Positions 46,609 through 61,735 of a stretch of DNA of 64,000 nucleotides are shown here, in pieces. Origin of the DNA: Mantis religiosa (Eukaryota; Arthropoda; Insecta; Mantodea; Mantidae); assembly GCA_030765055.1 (NCBI GenBank), contig CM060951.1, positions 52,201,137 to 52,265,136 on the forward strand. The letters run 5' to 3'. The notes beneath the pieces were generated by a model, which saw nothing but the letters and a program-made list of their open reading frames with translations, had not been told where the DNA came from and searched no databases. Each line of letters starts with the position of its first letter. Position 1 is the first letter of the stretch. Position numbers and translations under genes: made by a program.

Positions 46609-48335
46609 CTAAAAATTATCCCTTGCATATTGAAATTCTCAGAAATGTTATAATACAAAATACAAAATGTTCCTTGTGGTTTAAAATTTAACCAATCTAA
46701 ACCAAAGTTTTACTTCAGCTCTCTGAGATAAGAAGAAGTAAACATTATACCAAGCAGTTCTAAACAAGACATGTAATATTTTTAATTTTAGTCTGTATAC
46801 CTAAGATTTTGTTTAGAAAGTGTAAAAAGCATATGTTTTATTTTATAGAATTCTTAAAATATATTTCTAGTGATTTTCATCATAAGCCAATCCATAACTT
46901 TGTTTTAAGAGGCCAAAAGAAACTATAAAAACAGAAAAAAATTAAAACTAAACCGCAAGGACTTTTCGCGATGAAACCTATAAAAACAATAAAAATACTT
47001 ATTTCATCAGGAGGTAATAAAATAATTTTTTGAACTTTGGTGGTATGCTTAATCTAGTAATCCATATCACGGTTAAAAATGGGGTTGATTGCTTCAGAAA
47101 ATAGCAATTTCCAAACTTCACAGACCGGTCCCCTCACCTATTTCAGTTAGAGAGAGGATGGAAATGTAGGTCCGGCTATATTTAAATATCTAATAATGGA
47201 TTTGACTTACTCTGTGCCGTTTGTACATTCAATTATAAGTGTAATAAAATTATGCAGAGGTTTGTCTGGATTAACACGAAGAAAATAAAATAATACCCTT
47301 TTGCATGAGACGTTCTGACACCCAGACAGGGATTTCTAACCAGTACGAAAAGAAATAAAGTTTTAACAGTTACTGCATTTTACACAAAGTGCAAACTACG
47401 AACTAGCATGAAGAAGCAGTCATAAAAATGTTTATCTGCACTTCCTGAACCACTGGCGTTTACGTTCTTTGTATTACTACGTGGGTAGTATAAAGTACTA
47501 GAAGCCAACTGCTGAAGAATTCCTATGTCTACTCATGTCCTACATTTTTCACAGTGAATAGAGGAACCCATGAGTTTCAGCATGATAATAAAAGCTCATG
47601 CTTCACCTTTAAAGTAACACAGACTTTCATCGTTATTGAATATGACAGGATAAGTGTTTGTTAGGAAGTGCGCTGTGAAGTGTAGTAAATTCATTTGAGA
47701 GAAAAAAGTGATATACAACAGAAGTTTCTTCATTAGTTAGGCTTTTCGTGTCCCAGAAAATATACAGGATAGAAGATTATTCACTACAGAATCCTTTAGT
47801 ACTGATGCTGTTTACACGCCCAGAAGCACATCCATCTCTGTTTCAGCGGATATTGGTATTCTTCATACAGAAGAATGAAACTTTTATTTCTACATTTTCG
47901 ATCTAATGCTCATTTTCCCAGGTCATGAAGCAGCCAATAAAAATTTGTTTGTAGCGGAACCAAAGCGTGCACTTATTGTAAAGTGGGAAATCATAGGACT
48001 GTTGTTCAATTTATGTCTTAAAGGGAAACTGTCACTGTAAAACATGTACACGTTCTATTGGGTAAAAGAATATATTAGAATCTTAAAAGACGAATTCTGT
48101 ACGCTTTCTGCTTTGTAGCTCCCTAAGAGCGTATGTTACGATCTCTGCCTAGATGCTAACTGGGAGTTGGGTCCACATATTGTTATGACCTTTATTCAAC
48201 CGCTAACCCAGATTTACTTCTGGAGATGAACTAATCGACAACTCAACGATTAGGTTACTAACTTTGAGGTAAGCATCAAACTGATCTTTCTGCACTATTG
48301 ATAAGGATTCCGATGAAATATTGGAGGAACATTAA
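46609..48335. other. unassigned AT-rich DNA
   Basis: About 1.7 kb without a supported gene. Confidence 0.5.
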
Positions 48336-48435
48336 TGAAACAAGAAATCAATTATTAACAGCGACGAGCAAATTAAAATAAATCAAATTGTTAAACAAGG
48401 CTGCCCAATGTCCACAGCATTGTTTAGTATTTATA
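48336..48435 (+). pseudogene. LINE reverse transcriptase relic, part before the insertion
   Basis: Reads K-I-N-Q-I-V-K-Q-G-C-P-M-S-T-A-L-F-S-I-Y. This is the same block as QGVRQGCTLSPTLFSIYID at the other LINE copies. It is cut after the tyrosine codon by the next element. Confidence 0.75.
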
Positions 48436-51007
<2,572 letters not shown>

Positions 51008-51690
51008 TATATATCGACGATTTCATTAAGACAATAGCAACAGCACTTAAATGTAAGTTTTAAATTAAATAACAAGTCCTTAAAGACCATACTGTTTGTA
51101 GACGATCACGTAATATTTAGCAATACAGAGAGTGAACTACAAATATCAGTACACAAATTTAGAAGTAATATTAAGTGATTTCAACAAGAGAATTTTACAT
51201 TTGAAGACTAAAGTGATGGCTTTCCAAGGAACAAACCACTTAAGATGTAAAATGGTAATAAATAATAAAATAAGAGGGCAGGTAAATAATTTTATCCATG
51301 TGGAATTTAATGTAAGTACTTTCTGTAACATGTGTGGAACAATAAGAAGAATATTGAGAAATAAAATATTAAAATCAACTAAAATTCTATAAAGTATGGC
51401 AGTTTCCATGTTAACTTATACCTTCGAGAATTTGATACTTATAAGGTCAGATAGAACAAAGAATCACCTGAAATAAAATTCTTACGTTCTGTTGCCGGAA
51501 ATACACTTTCAGATAAAAAGCATGAGGATATTAGAATAGAATTAAACATATTCAACTTATACGACAGAATAAATGAAATAAGATACAACTGGTTAGAGCA
51601 CATAGAAAGGATGCTACAAAATACTTTACCACAGATGTTACTTCAATACCAACCTAAAGGTAGAAGAAGAGTTGAACGCACAGCTATCTG
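51008..51690 (+). pseudogene. LINE reverse transcriptase relic, part after the insertion
   Basis: Continues with Y-I-D-D-F-I-K, then ILFVDDHVIFSNTESELQ (FADD changed to FVDD), KTKVMAFQG, CNMCGTIRRILRNKI, SMAVSMLTYTFENL, and near the end WLEHIERMLQN and QYQPKGRRR. Several frameshifts and stops. It lacks the final RPRKRW end and the GAA tail, so the 3' end is truncated. Confidence 0.78.
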
Positions 51691-54600
51691 TCCATAGGCC
51701 AGAAGGATAAATTCGGCCTCTTAGGCTTAAGCGTAAAGTAGTACAAAAAGAGAAAATATATTTGCCTATTATGACCTGGTGCAACTGATATTTATTCAAT
51801 ATTTGCAGGCAATATCAAAAGCAACCTTTCTGTAAACTTATATTAAAACATTCCCACGTATGATTTTCAGGGCCAGACACTGTTATGTCTAAATACTTAG
51901 CAATGCCTTTATTAAGGTGGGAATTAATGGTTGTTAATGAGTACATGAAATTTTTCTAAAAAGTAAATTATAATCAGTTTACTTCAGATTCTTAATTTTG
52001 TAAGGGTAAATATTTCAGAATACTTGCTTATGGTAGTTTTAAAAATGAAGTGTTGAAGATAGAAGAGTTTGAATTGATTTGTTGGTGAATTTCGTCTTCC
52101 TTCAATGCGTCTTCTTTCACCAAGCCTGTTAACCGGCTGGTTAGAGGCGCATTAATGAAATGCCAAATTAGGATCAGATGGTAATTCGTAATTACGTATA
52201 GAAACTCTTAAGCACTTGCATTCAAATTATCTATACCTCAAACCATTACCATCACAAAGATGTATAAACAAGTCTCTATTTGTCTAAGCTGTCTGCATAC
52301 GCTAAAAGACTCTACGGGGAATGGTGGATCGGGGGGCTTATTACCTGCGAGGTTCCTGGATGGTTCAATGACAGTCCAACTTTATTTCTTACCATAATCG
52401 AACTAATGCTTAGAAATTTCTAACCTGAAGCGCCTGGTATGTCATTGAGGGCATTGCATTTCCACTTGTCATTAGTGTACATTACTGGTTTATGTACTCA
52501 ACACATCTACTACATTCACATTTTAATCATATGGTTTGACTTCTCAGGATTGCTATTATTACTTGATGGCTTGGGAACGATTCATTCATGTGCTTACTTC
52601 AGTTCCCATTTTTTCTTTATATGTTGGCACATATGCAATTAAAACTTCAGAAGTAAATACGTTTTGTCACGAAATCTTTCAAATCTTTCCACAACATTAT
52701 CGACTTTTTGGTGCACTAGTCAATAATCCAGAGGAAGACAGGCATTGGGTGTGTGACGTCAGCTCTAACCGCCAAATGTGCTCCCGAACGAAAGGCAGGT
52801 TAGCGTGTGACGTCACCGCGTTGATTTCTGCTGCCGAAGAGGAAGGAAACAGATCGACGTCTTGGGGTTCCAACAGCGTAGGAAAGACAGGAAACATATC
52901 AGGCATTAATAATATGTACAACTTACATCTTGGATGCTGTAATATTATTGCTGACTGTCATAGTTATATAATTGGTTACAGTTTAGAAACAATTACATTT
53001 TAGCCCTATGCTATGAGAAATATATTAAACTTCAACTCGTGGTTTATCTGAAGGTCAGGCATATTATAAAGTAAATAAAATAAAGTATAAAGTAATTTTC
53101 TATGCAAATTAGAGGAGACCCATTCAGAACAAAATTACGTGGACATTTTGCGACACTTTCGTTTTTCTTTAACTAGTTTATCAATGTCAGGACTTAATGT
53201 CTATGAAATTTGTAATTGAAGGCTGCATGTTAGATTGTGATACGACAAGGTACTTCGGGGCTTGGACTTAGCTAATTTCATAACAGAAAAAAAAAAATTG
53301 TTTGTACACATATGTCAAGCCTAACAATGTCCATGCGGCTAGTGAATACAACCTCGGAAATCTGGTTTGGGGGACATTGTTGTAAAAATCAGCCAAGTGT
53401 TTCTTGTGTGTATATTTGTCCTTCAATGAATCGTCACATTGTAAATTTAACAGTTCCATTTGGTACGTGGCAGCTACATTGTTGTCATCCAGTGTGCTAC
53501 ACCTGACTGAACTCTCAGATTCTGTACCCACAGCGTCATTTATATAGGCAACTTGGTACTACATGGCTCTTGCCTGAAGTCACACGCACTGCAGGCTTTG
53601 CTCCCGGCTGAAATACGTCACAACTCTCGAAGCTGTCTTCCTATGCAATAATCCGACGAGTTCAAGCACAAGGTGGGAATAAACCATTTTTTAAACTTAT
53701 GTGTGATGACATTTGAAGACTTCCTGGACCTAACAGTTTCAATTGTGTAACCTAAAATATTATTTCTTCAAACGCTTACAAAATTCCTTTATTGTATCTT
53801 TTCGTCTTTTTGGAATGATCTCTCCACTCTCAGGGTTTATTTAAGTACTATAGATGCATTTTGAAAATATAGAGGCTTACTAATTAATATTTATTTTTTG
53901 AGGTTTAAGTATTGCTATTTTGTAATTTGCTTTGTATTCATATGTTCCTCCTGCTTTTGCTCATCCTTAGAGGAATAGGGATGTTCCAAATATGGATCAT
54001 ATTTTCTCTGTTTTCGGGTCTGCCTTGTCAGCATATCTATAATTTAAAATTTCAAAATGAATTTTTCATAATAAATAATCACATTTTGTCACTATTAGTA
54101 TTGGTTCTGAGCCTTATCATATTAATGAATTACATATCGAACGAAAATTATAATATCTAGGATTAATATCTATTTGAAATTTGAACTGCCACCGGTTTGG
54201 TTTATAGACATCTCTAATTTCACAATGGACTTGACGCTCGGAATCAAAATTAACAGGGAATAAAGAATGGAAGCCTTATAGTTTCTTCATAAGTATTCAA
54301 CAAGGGAACTATCTATGAAGTAATTTACAACATTTCAACTTGTTTCATCTATTTATGTCGGATATCTATTCATACTTTAACGATAGTAATTACCCTTTTA
54401 AAACAGTCTATTGAAGCTTTTTGTTAGTGAAGCTTATTATGGTAATGTTATGGTGACCTTAGGTCAAAAATTAATTCGCCTTTGTAACTTAGCTATTGGA
54501 TGCTTCTGGACATAGTGGAATTTAACGCCATTGTTAGCTGTAAAAGGCTGATCCTGAAGCGCTTTCAATTTCAACTTTGGGAAAATGAATCAGATAGGTT

Positions 54601-54871
54601 GGATAATAGTGCTTTCCTTAACCATGTTCGATCACCGTTTTGAGAGCAAGGAATTAAACATAAAGCATAGTTATTTTTCGAAACGAACAATTTTATAAAA
54701 ACTAGCATTTTAAAATTCATATGGATAAGGCAAATTGTTTCAGAATTGTTCAAAGTGTCAAAAGGAAACAAACATAAATAAATAACGAACAATTATATAA
54801 ATTGTGAGATTTAACAGGCTGTACGTATTTGTATATGCATTGTCTATAGTAGTAGAAGAAAGCTTTTTCTG
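51691..54871. other. unassigned DNA
   Basis: About 3.2 kb. It includes two CRE-type palindromes TGACGTCA at 52754-52761 and 52808-52815, but no gene with a recognisable product. Confidence 0.45.
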
Positions 54872-55303
54872 GATACAAGGCGTCGCGACGCTAGACGTCG
54901 GTGGGAGGGGGGAAGGGAGGGGGGGTGAGGACCACCCAAGATGTTGCAGGTGGTATGGAAGGGACAGACACGTCTCGACTCGCATTCCCATGGCTCTTTT
55001 TTAATGGAAGCCATAAATTATTGTATATGTATGTTTCAGATACAGGCGTCGTGACATCTGGCGTCTGTGGAAGGGGGAGATGAGAACGACCACCTGTTAC
55101 TCGACAAAGATTATGTGGGAGAAAACACTGAAATGCATTCCCAGAGATTTTTAAGGGATGTCATAAATTATTGTAAATGTATGTTTCAGATACAGACTTC
55201 GCGATATCTAGTGTCTGTGGAAGGGGGAGATGAGATCGGCCACCTGTTACTCGACAAAGATTATGTGGGAGAAAACACTGAAATGCATTCCAACAGTTTT
55301 TGG
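54872..55303 (+). repeat. tandem repeat of about 150 bp, three units
   Basis: Units start at GATACA(A)GGCGTCG (54872), 55039 and 55189. Units 2 and 3 share TGTGGAAGGGGGAGATGAGA, ACTCGACAAAGATTATGTGG and GAGAAAACACTGAAATGCAT; unit 1 is diverged. A displaced partial unit lies at 55620-55680. Confidence 0.85.
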
Positions 55304-56075
55304 TAGAGTGCACCCCAAGCAAACAGTCATGTGAAACTGGAAGGCTTTCTTATAAAAATTAATGGGCCCCATCAATTCTGATCTGACAATTACTGCGCCG
55401 CGGGTCATGTCAAGAGAGAAACATTTATGTTGCAGGTGTAAACATGATGTAAAACTGTCTCGCTCCACCGCGTCTATGTGTCCAAGCCCCCCAACTTGTA
55501 ACAAGAAATCGCCAAACTGTGGCTTGTAACACACATTAGTGTCACCATAAGTTTACCCAACCCTCACAACTGGAGTAGGGGCTGATGGTTCTCTATCCTA
55601 CCGGTTGTTAACCTGCTTCGCTACATCTGGCGTCTGTGGAAGGGGGAGATGAGATTGGCCACCTGTTACTCGACAAAGATTCTTTATTTGTGAAATTATG
55701 GATAACTAAGATAGACACACCCACACATACTTTAAACTTATTTTCACTTTGTTTTTAATCGCGTTACGAATGTTTTCTTCTCTCGTTTACTAAGATTACA
55801 ACGTGGGCCTTCTTAGAACTGCTTATGACAAAAAACATTTTTTTATTTTCTTCATGGGCTTAAAGATACAGAGTTTGAATTTAGGTGGAACACTTCATTT
55901 ACGTATACATTATTCTTAATACCTGCTAATATTCTAAAGCATTTGCGCTAGCTTTTTTTCTGATGTATCTGCGAACTGATTTTCACGAGATAATTAGATA
56001 GAGGATTACTTAATATATCAGACTCAAAAGTATACTCTGGAAGCGGTTGCTTCATACACGCATACACACACACAC
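55304..56075. other. spacer with one stray repeat unit
   Basis: Contains the partial copy (GGCGTCTGTGGAAGGGGGAG) at 55620-55680. No supported gene. Confidence 0.5.
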
Positions 56076-57712
56076 ACATGTACAAGCAAGCACCAAGGAG
56101 AGGGAAAGAAAGAGAGAGGGAGGGAGTGAGAGAGGAAACAAAAAATTTTCGGAGAAAAGACCAAATTCTGTGCAAAAGTGACACACAACCGTTTAACCTC
56201 GCATGTGGCCAGTGAAGGCCAACTGGGCATTTAATTAACTACATTAAAGGACTCCAAATAATCTCCCATTCAAGGAAATATTTAATGTATTTCTTCATTT
56301 ACAGTTGCTTGTAGGAGAACATTCTTCAGTTTTTGTAAAAGGGTTTTAGCGCTAAGAATGAAAAGATAACCGTAATTGGTGAACCGTAATAACGAATGTA
56401 CACCACTTAGAGAAAATTTAAATTGATCACACTTGGAAATCAATACCATTCTTTTACTTTCAATGTTTATGACCAATGCAGGGCGCCAGCAATTAATGCT
56501 AATTTTTAAAAATCATTTGAAGTAAATAATTCTCCGGCTAAGAACGTAAATAGTACTCCATCTATAGAATAACATGAAAATTGATGGGAAAATAAAAAGT
56601 AACTTCGCCGGTTAATAGCCATTGGATCTAGGTTCGAATCTCATGGATGTAACTCAAATAAATCTGAATATAAATAGTGTACGCATGAAACAAATGGTTT
56701 AAAATGAATATATCAGACATACACGCCCACACATTTTCACACACACACACACGCATGCACATACACACGCACATACATACACACATACACACACGCACAT
56801 AGTCATGCACATACACACACGAACACACACACACATGTACAAGCAAGCACCATAGAGAGGGAAAGAAAGAAAGAGGGAGGGAGTGAGATAGGAAACAAAA
56901 AAGAATTTCAGAGTGCAAAAGTGACACACAACCGTTTAACCTCGCATGTGGCCAGTGAAGGCCAACTGGGCATTTAATTAACTACATTAAAGGACTCCAA
57001 ATAATCTCCCATTCAAGGAAATATTTAATGTATTTCTTCATTTACAGTTGCTTGTAGGAGAACATTCTTCAGTTTTTGTAAAAGGGTTTTAGCGCTAAGA
57101 ATGAAAAGATAACCGTAATTGGTGAACCGTAATAACGAATGTACACCACTTAGAGAAAATTTAAATTGATCACACTTGGAAATCAATACCATTCTTTTAC
57201 TTTCAATGTTTATGACCAATGCAGGGCGCCAGCAATTAATACTAATTTTTAAAAATCATTTGAAGTAAATAATTCTCCGGCTAAGAACGTAAATAGTACT
57301 CCATCTATAGAATAACATGAAAATTGATGGGAAAATAAAAAGTAACTTCGCCGGTTAATAGCCATTGGATCTAGGTTCGAATCTCATGGATGTAACTCAA
57401 ATAAATCTGAATATAAATAGTGTACGCATGAAACAAATGCTTTAAAATGAATATATCAGACATACACGCCCACACATTTTCACACACACACACACATACA
57501 CATACACATACGCACATAGTCATACACACACGCATGCACATACACACGCACATACATACACACATACACACACGCACATAGTCATGCACATACACACACG
57601 AGCACACACACATGTACAAGCAAGCACCATAGAGAGGGAAAGAAAGAAAGAGGGAGGGAGTGAGATAGGAAACAAAAAAGAATTTCAGAGTGCAAAAGCG
57701 ACACACAACTGT
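56076..57712. repeat. tandem duplication of a 757-777-bp unit
   Basis: Units begin at ACATGTACAAGCAAGCACC: 56076, 56833 and 57610 (third unit only about 100 bp, diverging near 57713). Units 1 and 2 are almost identical outside the CA-rich parts. Each unit starts in CA/GA-rich simple sequence and contains a perfect B-box-like GGTTCGAATCT (56632 and 57375). The duplicated frames at 56282-56476 and 57025-57219 are only carried along. Confidence 0.9.
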
Positions 57713-57826
57713 TTAACGTCGTATGGGGGGGCAGAGATGACCAGCTGGGCGGAGTTAGTGAGAACGTCTCTTCACCAGGGCCTTACCGGGATTGGTTTAA
57801 ATGAGTTTTTTTCCTTACAAAGTATT

Positions 57827-57925
57827 AACCAATAGCATTGGTTATAGAGTCGCATAGGGAAAGTTGCACTTCGCATGCGCGCTGACTTTTATAAAAATAA
57901 TAGGTCTTGTATCGAAATTTCACAT
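57827..57925 (+). promoter_or_regulatory. core promoter of the exon-duplicated gene
   Basis: A palindromic AACCAATAGCATTGGTT (57827-57843) holds CCAAT in both directions. CGCATGCGCGC (57872-57882) matches the NRF1/erect-wing type. TTATAAAAATA (57889-57899) is a good TATA box, placing transcription start near 57920 at TTTCACATT. The spacing between the elements is what a focused animal promoter has. Confidence 0.65.
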
Positions 57926-58005
57926 TCAAACACAGAGAGTACTTGTGTGCGCGAATTTATTTTCAGTGTGTTTTTGATACACCGAGCTAAGTTCTACGCG
58001 AAACA

Positions 58006-59791
58006 ATGGAAGGTATGTTCATCTCATTTTTATGTCTTTTTTGCTTGCTTTCGAGTTTACTTCATGTTCTTTGATATCAAGTTTCTCTTCAAAGAATTCA
58101 TTTATTAAAAATATTCATAAAGAATATATATATTTACCTAGGTTATATAATATCCATGAGATTGTTCTTTCAGTGGTGTAATAAAACATCATATCACGCG
58201 AAATATGTTTCATCGATACTTTTTAAATATTATCACTAGAGTTTTTTAAAATGAACAGAAAGTTTAAGCTTGCTTATTATTAATATCGTGAATATTTCTA
58301 TATAGATAATAAAACTTCAGAGCAACTCATAATATCAGTACATTTCATTTAAAAACGCATACTGAACCGAACTATAAACGTATGTTTACTTGCTCCATCA
58401 AGTTCAGTTTACATGTATTCTAAAACAATCATTGTAAACTCAATCCGTACAAAAAAAGGGTATCCTGTTCTCAAAAAACTTTACTATTAATCTTTCAGCA
58501 TCATCTCAGGCTATTGAAGTTGTCGACATCATATCACCAAACCGGGGGTCATTTGAATTGATAGACATCACGTCACCGATACATAGGCATGATTCTGGTG
58601 AGTAATATTTTTTTAAAAATACACAAGTCATTTTCTTTCGAAATTATACAAGGAATACTTAGTGATTAAATACGATTTCATTAAAGTTGCTCATAATATT
58701 AGTACATTTCATTTAAAAACGCATACTGAACCGAACTATAAACGTATGTTTACTTGCTCCATCAAGTTCAGTTTACATGTATTCTAAAACAATCATTGTA
58801 AACTCAATCCGTACAAAAAAGGGTATCATGTTCTCAAAAAACTTTACTATTTATCTTTCAGCATCATCTCAGGCTATTGAAGTTGTCGACATCATATCAC
58901 CAAACCGGGGGTCATTTGAATTGATAGACATCACGTCACTGATACATAGGCATGATTCTGGTGAGTAATATTTTTCTAAAAATACACAAGTCATTTTCTT
59001 TCGAAATTATACAAGGAATACTTAGTGATTAAATACGATTTCATTAAAGTTGCTCATAATAGTTTCATTGATTAAAAATTTACATAGACAATGGTAGCTC
59101 CAGGGTTAGAGCCGCTAGTCGAAAACCACGAGATCCGAGGTATAAATCTCGAATGACATAGATTTTTTTTTCAATTGACTATATAGAGAAATATAACTTA
59201 GATATGGCTTTTTAAAAATGACAAAGGATATCAATAAGCCGCGAAGGAGTTGTCCACCTTCACATATAATAGGTAATAACATTAATAGCCATTCCTTTTC
59301 ATTAATATTTCCTTAATATATGTATATATATAAAGTCCAATAAATATTTATAATGAATATACCCGTAAAGAGAATCGTCATACTGTTCCTAATACGATCG
59401 TTTTCGCTTCTGATAACCCTTCTTCTTTCATTAATATTATTATTCACTTGTTTCAGGTATGATTGAACAAGCTAGGCCAACGGTCATCCAGTATGCTCCA
59501 CCTGTTTTCCGCCACTCGCCAATGAATGACCAATCTCCCAATCAATATTCAAATCATACATCAAGTAACACAGAACACAATACCACACCCATATCACAAG
59601 CTTCAACAATAAGATTGATTTTCTTAAGTCCATCCCCACATTTCACAGTCCCTAGCCAAGATAGGCGATACACACATCACGCAAGACGGCGACTTAATTT
59701 TTCAAATGATCAATCTCCAAATATCCCAGAGCTCCCCCCACTTTTAGATATATACACCAATAAAATTAGACACTTCCCCATACCTCTATAA
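58006..59791 (+). CDS. spliced gene with four SUMO-interaction-like motifs
   Basis: Proposed exons: 58006-58012 (ATG GAA G), 58499-58597, 58862-58960 and 59457-59791. All introns start with GT (GTATGT, GTGAGT, GTGAGT) and end in pyrimidine-rich ..TTTCAG, and every junction is phase 1, so the 540 bases give an unbroken 179-aa frame. The two 99-bp exons encode the same 33 residues except Pro to Leu. Each holds I-E-V-V-D-I-I-S-P and F-E-L-I-D-I-T-S, which fit the hydrophobic-Asp-hydrophobic core followed by Ser of SUMO-interaction motifs (compare VVDLT, VIDLT). The last exon is rich in Ser, Pro, Asn and Gln, with a basic A-R-R-R-L-N-F segment. No RING or other folded domain is visible, so a SUMO-targeted ubiquitin ligase is only a possibility. 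It may be a short disordered nuclear adaptor. No orthologue recognised. Confidence 0.6.
58335..59067 (+). repeat. 364-bp tandem duplication creating the extra exon
   Basis: Unit 1 (about 58335-58694) and unit 2 (about 58695-59067) each contain intron, a 99-bp exon and intron; for instance CATTTCATTTAAAAACGC occurs at 58341 and 58705. Only a few substitutions separate them. Confidence 0.92.
59083..59172 (+). mobile_element. SINE family A fragment in the third intron
   Basis: ACAATGGTAGCTCCAGGGTT, with AGAGCCGCTAG, ACCACGAGATCCGAGG and TCTCGAATGACATAG, matches the tRNA-like block of the composites, with a diverged B box and a T-run after it. Confidence 0.55.
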
Positions 59792-60139
59792 AATTAGACA
59801 CTCACAACCCCAAAATACCCTATACAAACACGCATACACTCACACACGCAAGCACACGCACACACACACATGGAGATTTGGGCGGTAATTTTGGACAATG
59901 GCCTCACTGAATGCGGTAAGGAAATATCCAAAGCATATTTGTTCTCTGAATCACAGCTAATCGAGAATTTTTTCAAGTGTTCTTGAATATTTCATGAGCT
60001 TATTAGTTTTTTAATATTTCCAGAGTGAAATTATTTCAGGAAAATATTTTATCTAATAATCATTTCTTTTCAGTTAACACATTAACTCTCTCTATAAATT
60101 ATGATTCTAACGCATTTATTCATTTTTTTGTTTACAGGC

Positions 60140-60196
60140 CAGCAATGGATTTCCTTTGTCCATTGCAATGACATCTCCTGATGCAGATGAATGGGG
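60140..60196 (+). other. candidate additional exon downstream
   Basis: TTTGTTTACAG precedes GCCAGCAATGG, and the stretch ends at ATGGG|GTAAGT. The splice signals are good, but it lies after the stop codon of the proposed coding sequence. It could be a 3' untranslated exon or belong to an alternative form. A similar acceptor (TTATTCCAG) stands at about 60570-60577. Confidence 0.35.
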
Positions 60197-60599
60197 TAAG
60201 TGCATACAGAGCTTACAATGCTTTCATGTTTATCATTCTGTTAATTGATTAATTTTTATTTATCTAATTCTGTTTTTCCATATAATAGAACTTAACCAGG
60301 GTTACTATATTGTCATTCAGTTTTTATGTGTTAGGCCAAATGAAAATGGAATGTCAGCTCTATGCATGTATTGATTTCAGATACAGAACGCTTCTCCGGA
60401 TGCTATATCACCATCCATTTATGTAACGAGACTGATGAAATGGAATTATAACTGATTGCATTTCTCCATTTTAGATTGCAGAACATTACTACACGTGTTA
60501 TAACATCTTCCAGCAATGTTTTTATATCAGCTGATTACTGAGGCAATATGATATTCGATTTTTTTGTTATTCCAGGTATCCAGCTATTCACGATTTGAG

Positions 60600-60663
60600 A
60601 AGAGGAGGAGGAGGAGGAGGAGACGGCTGCAGCGAAGAATTCTGCTACAGAAGAAAACACGCC

Positions 60664-60702
<39 letters not shown>

Positions 60703-60758
60703 AGGCACACAATATTTAGGAAATCTTGATATAATGTATATATTATAAATTTAATAAA
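60600..60758 (+). other. simple repeats and polyadenylation signal after the gene
   Basis: (GAG)n at 60600-60622, (AC)n at 60668-60696, then AATAAA at 60753-60758, a plausible 3' end for the transcript of the gene starting near 57920. Confidence 0.45.
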
Positions 60759-60775
60759 TATCAGTATTTTCTCAA

Positions 60776-61495
60776 TTTATAATAGCCTTATTATTCACCT
60801 AAAATTTCCGCATTTTCCTATGCTCCATATTCCCATCAAATTCAGCTTAATTGCTAGATAAAAGCCCTCTTCTATACCAGCAAGCAGGCACGGTAATTGA
60901 TCTATAGGGGCAACCTAAATTATAATTCAAATAAAAGCTCTAATATAAAAGTTAATATTCTGATGCTAAGAAACCTCATATATATAAAGGAAATATACAA
61001 CTTTTATAATGGAAAACAGCAATATAAAAGTGTTGAAGCAGCTCATAGATGCATTAATAAAAATAGAAGTTAAGTTAATTAAAAGAGATATAATAAAACC
61101 TTACTTAATGTGGAACACAAGTTTCATATTTTCATTATATCTTGCAATTTAATCTTAAGGGAGCTTATATCATGGTAGACCAAAAAAGTATAGTTTTCAT
61201 TATCATGAATCATTTGAGAAGTTAGCATGATTCGAAACTCTTAGTCAATGTTAATCATATACCTATTTTCCGATTAGATAGCTTCTGCGCTATACCGTCA
61301 ATAATTTCAAATTATCCTAAAATAGTGACAGCTATCCACTCAATGACTGGAAAGGGATATTAAATAACGAACAGAAATTTTTTTTAATTTTTACATCAGT
61401 TTCCTTTATTGAGTTATCATACATTTACATCATTTTCCAGTTACACAGGCCTTTTTATTTCTCTTACACATACAATTAACCAAAGCTTCTTGTAA
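60776..61495. other. unassigned AT-rich DNA
   Basis: About 720 bp between the gene and the palindrome region; no supported feature. Confidence 0.5.
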
Positions 61496-61735
61496 CTACT
61501 TCTCCTGCGAAGAGGTGAAGGACTCGAAGATCATTATGATGAAACTGTCTTGATCGAATGCTTTCTCGGCTTTGGGGACCCTAGTTGAGGCACATCGAAC
61601 ATGAGATGTGACTGTATTAGAATGTGAAATATTATTACAGATCGCTTGATGTATTTTTCCAACACATGTTTCCTCGCGATGTTCCAGCCAATGTTTATGC
61701 AATTCTTCATAACTATATAAAACCCGCAGACTACG
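61496..61735 (-). CDS. possible 3' exon of the zinc-finger gene
   Basis: On the minus strand an open stretch reads Y-E-E-L-H-K-H-W-L-E-H-R-E-E, VGKIHQAICNN and AFDQDSFIIMIFESF, ending at a stop near 61498. A possible acceptor TTTTATATAG lies just before the YEEL codons. It follows the 194-aa zinc-finger ORF on the same strand by about 100 bp. I do not recognise the family. It may be a separate exon, an unspliced continuation or chance. Confidence 0.3.
   Translation of the reverse strand, partial: RSLRVLYSYEELHKHWLEHREETCVGKIHQAICNNISHSNTVTSHVRCASTRVPKAEKAFDQDSFIIMIFESFTSSQEK

Noticed and set aside
52536..53003. 155-codon plus-strand frame as a gene
   Set aside because: No recognisable domain, no splice or promoter support, and an overlapping antisense frame is equally open.
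56699..57706. Cys/Val/Met-rich frames on the minus strand
   Set aside because: They are CA-repeat translations carried within the tandem duplication.
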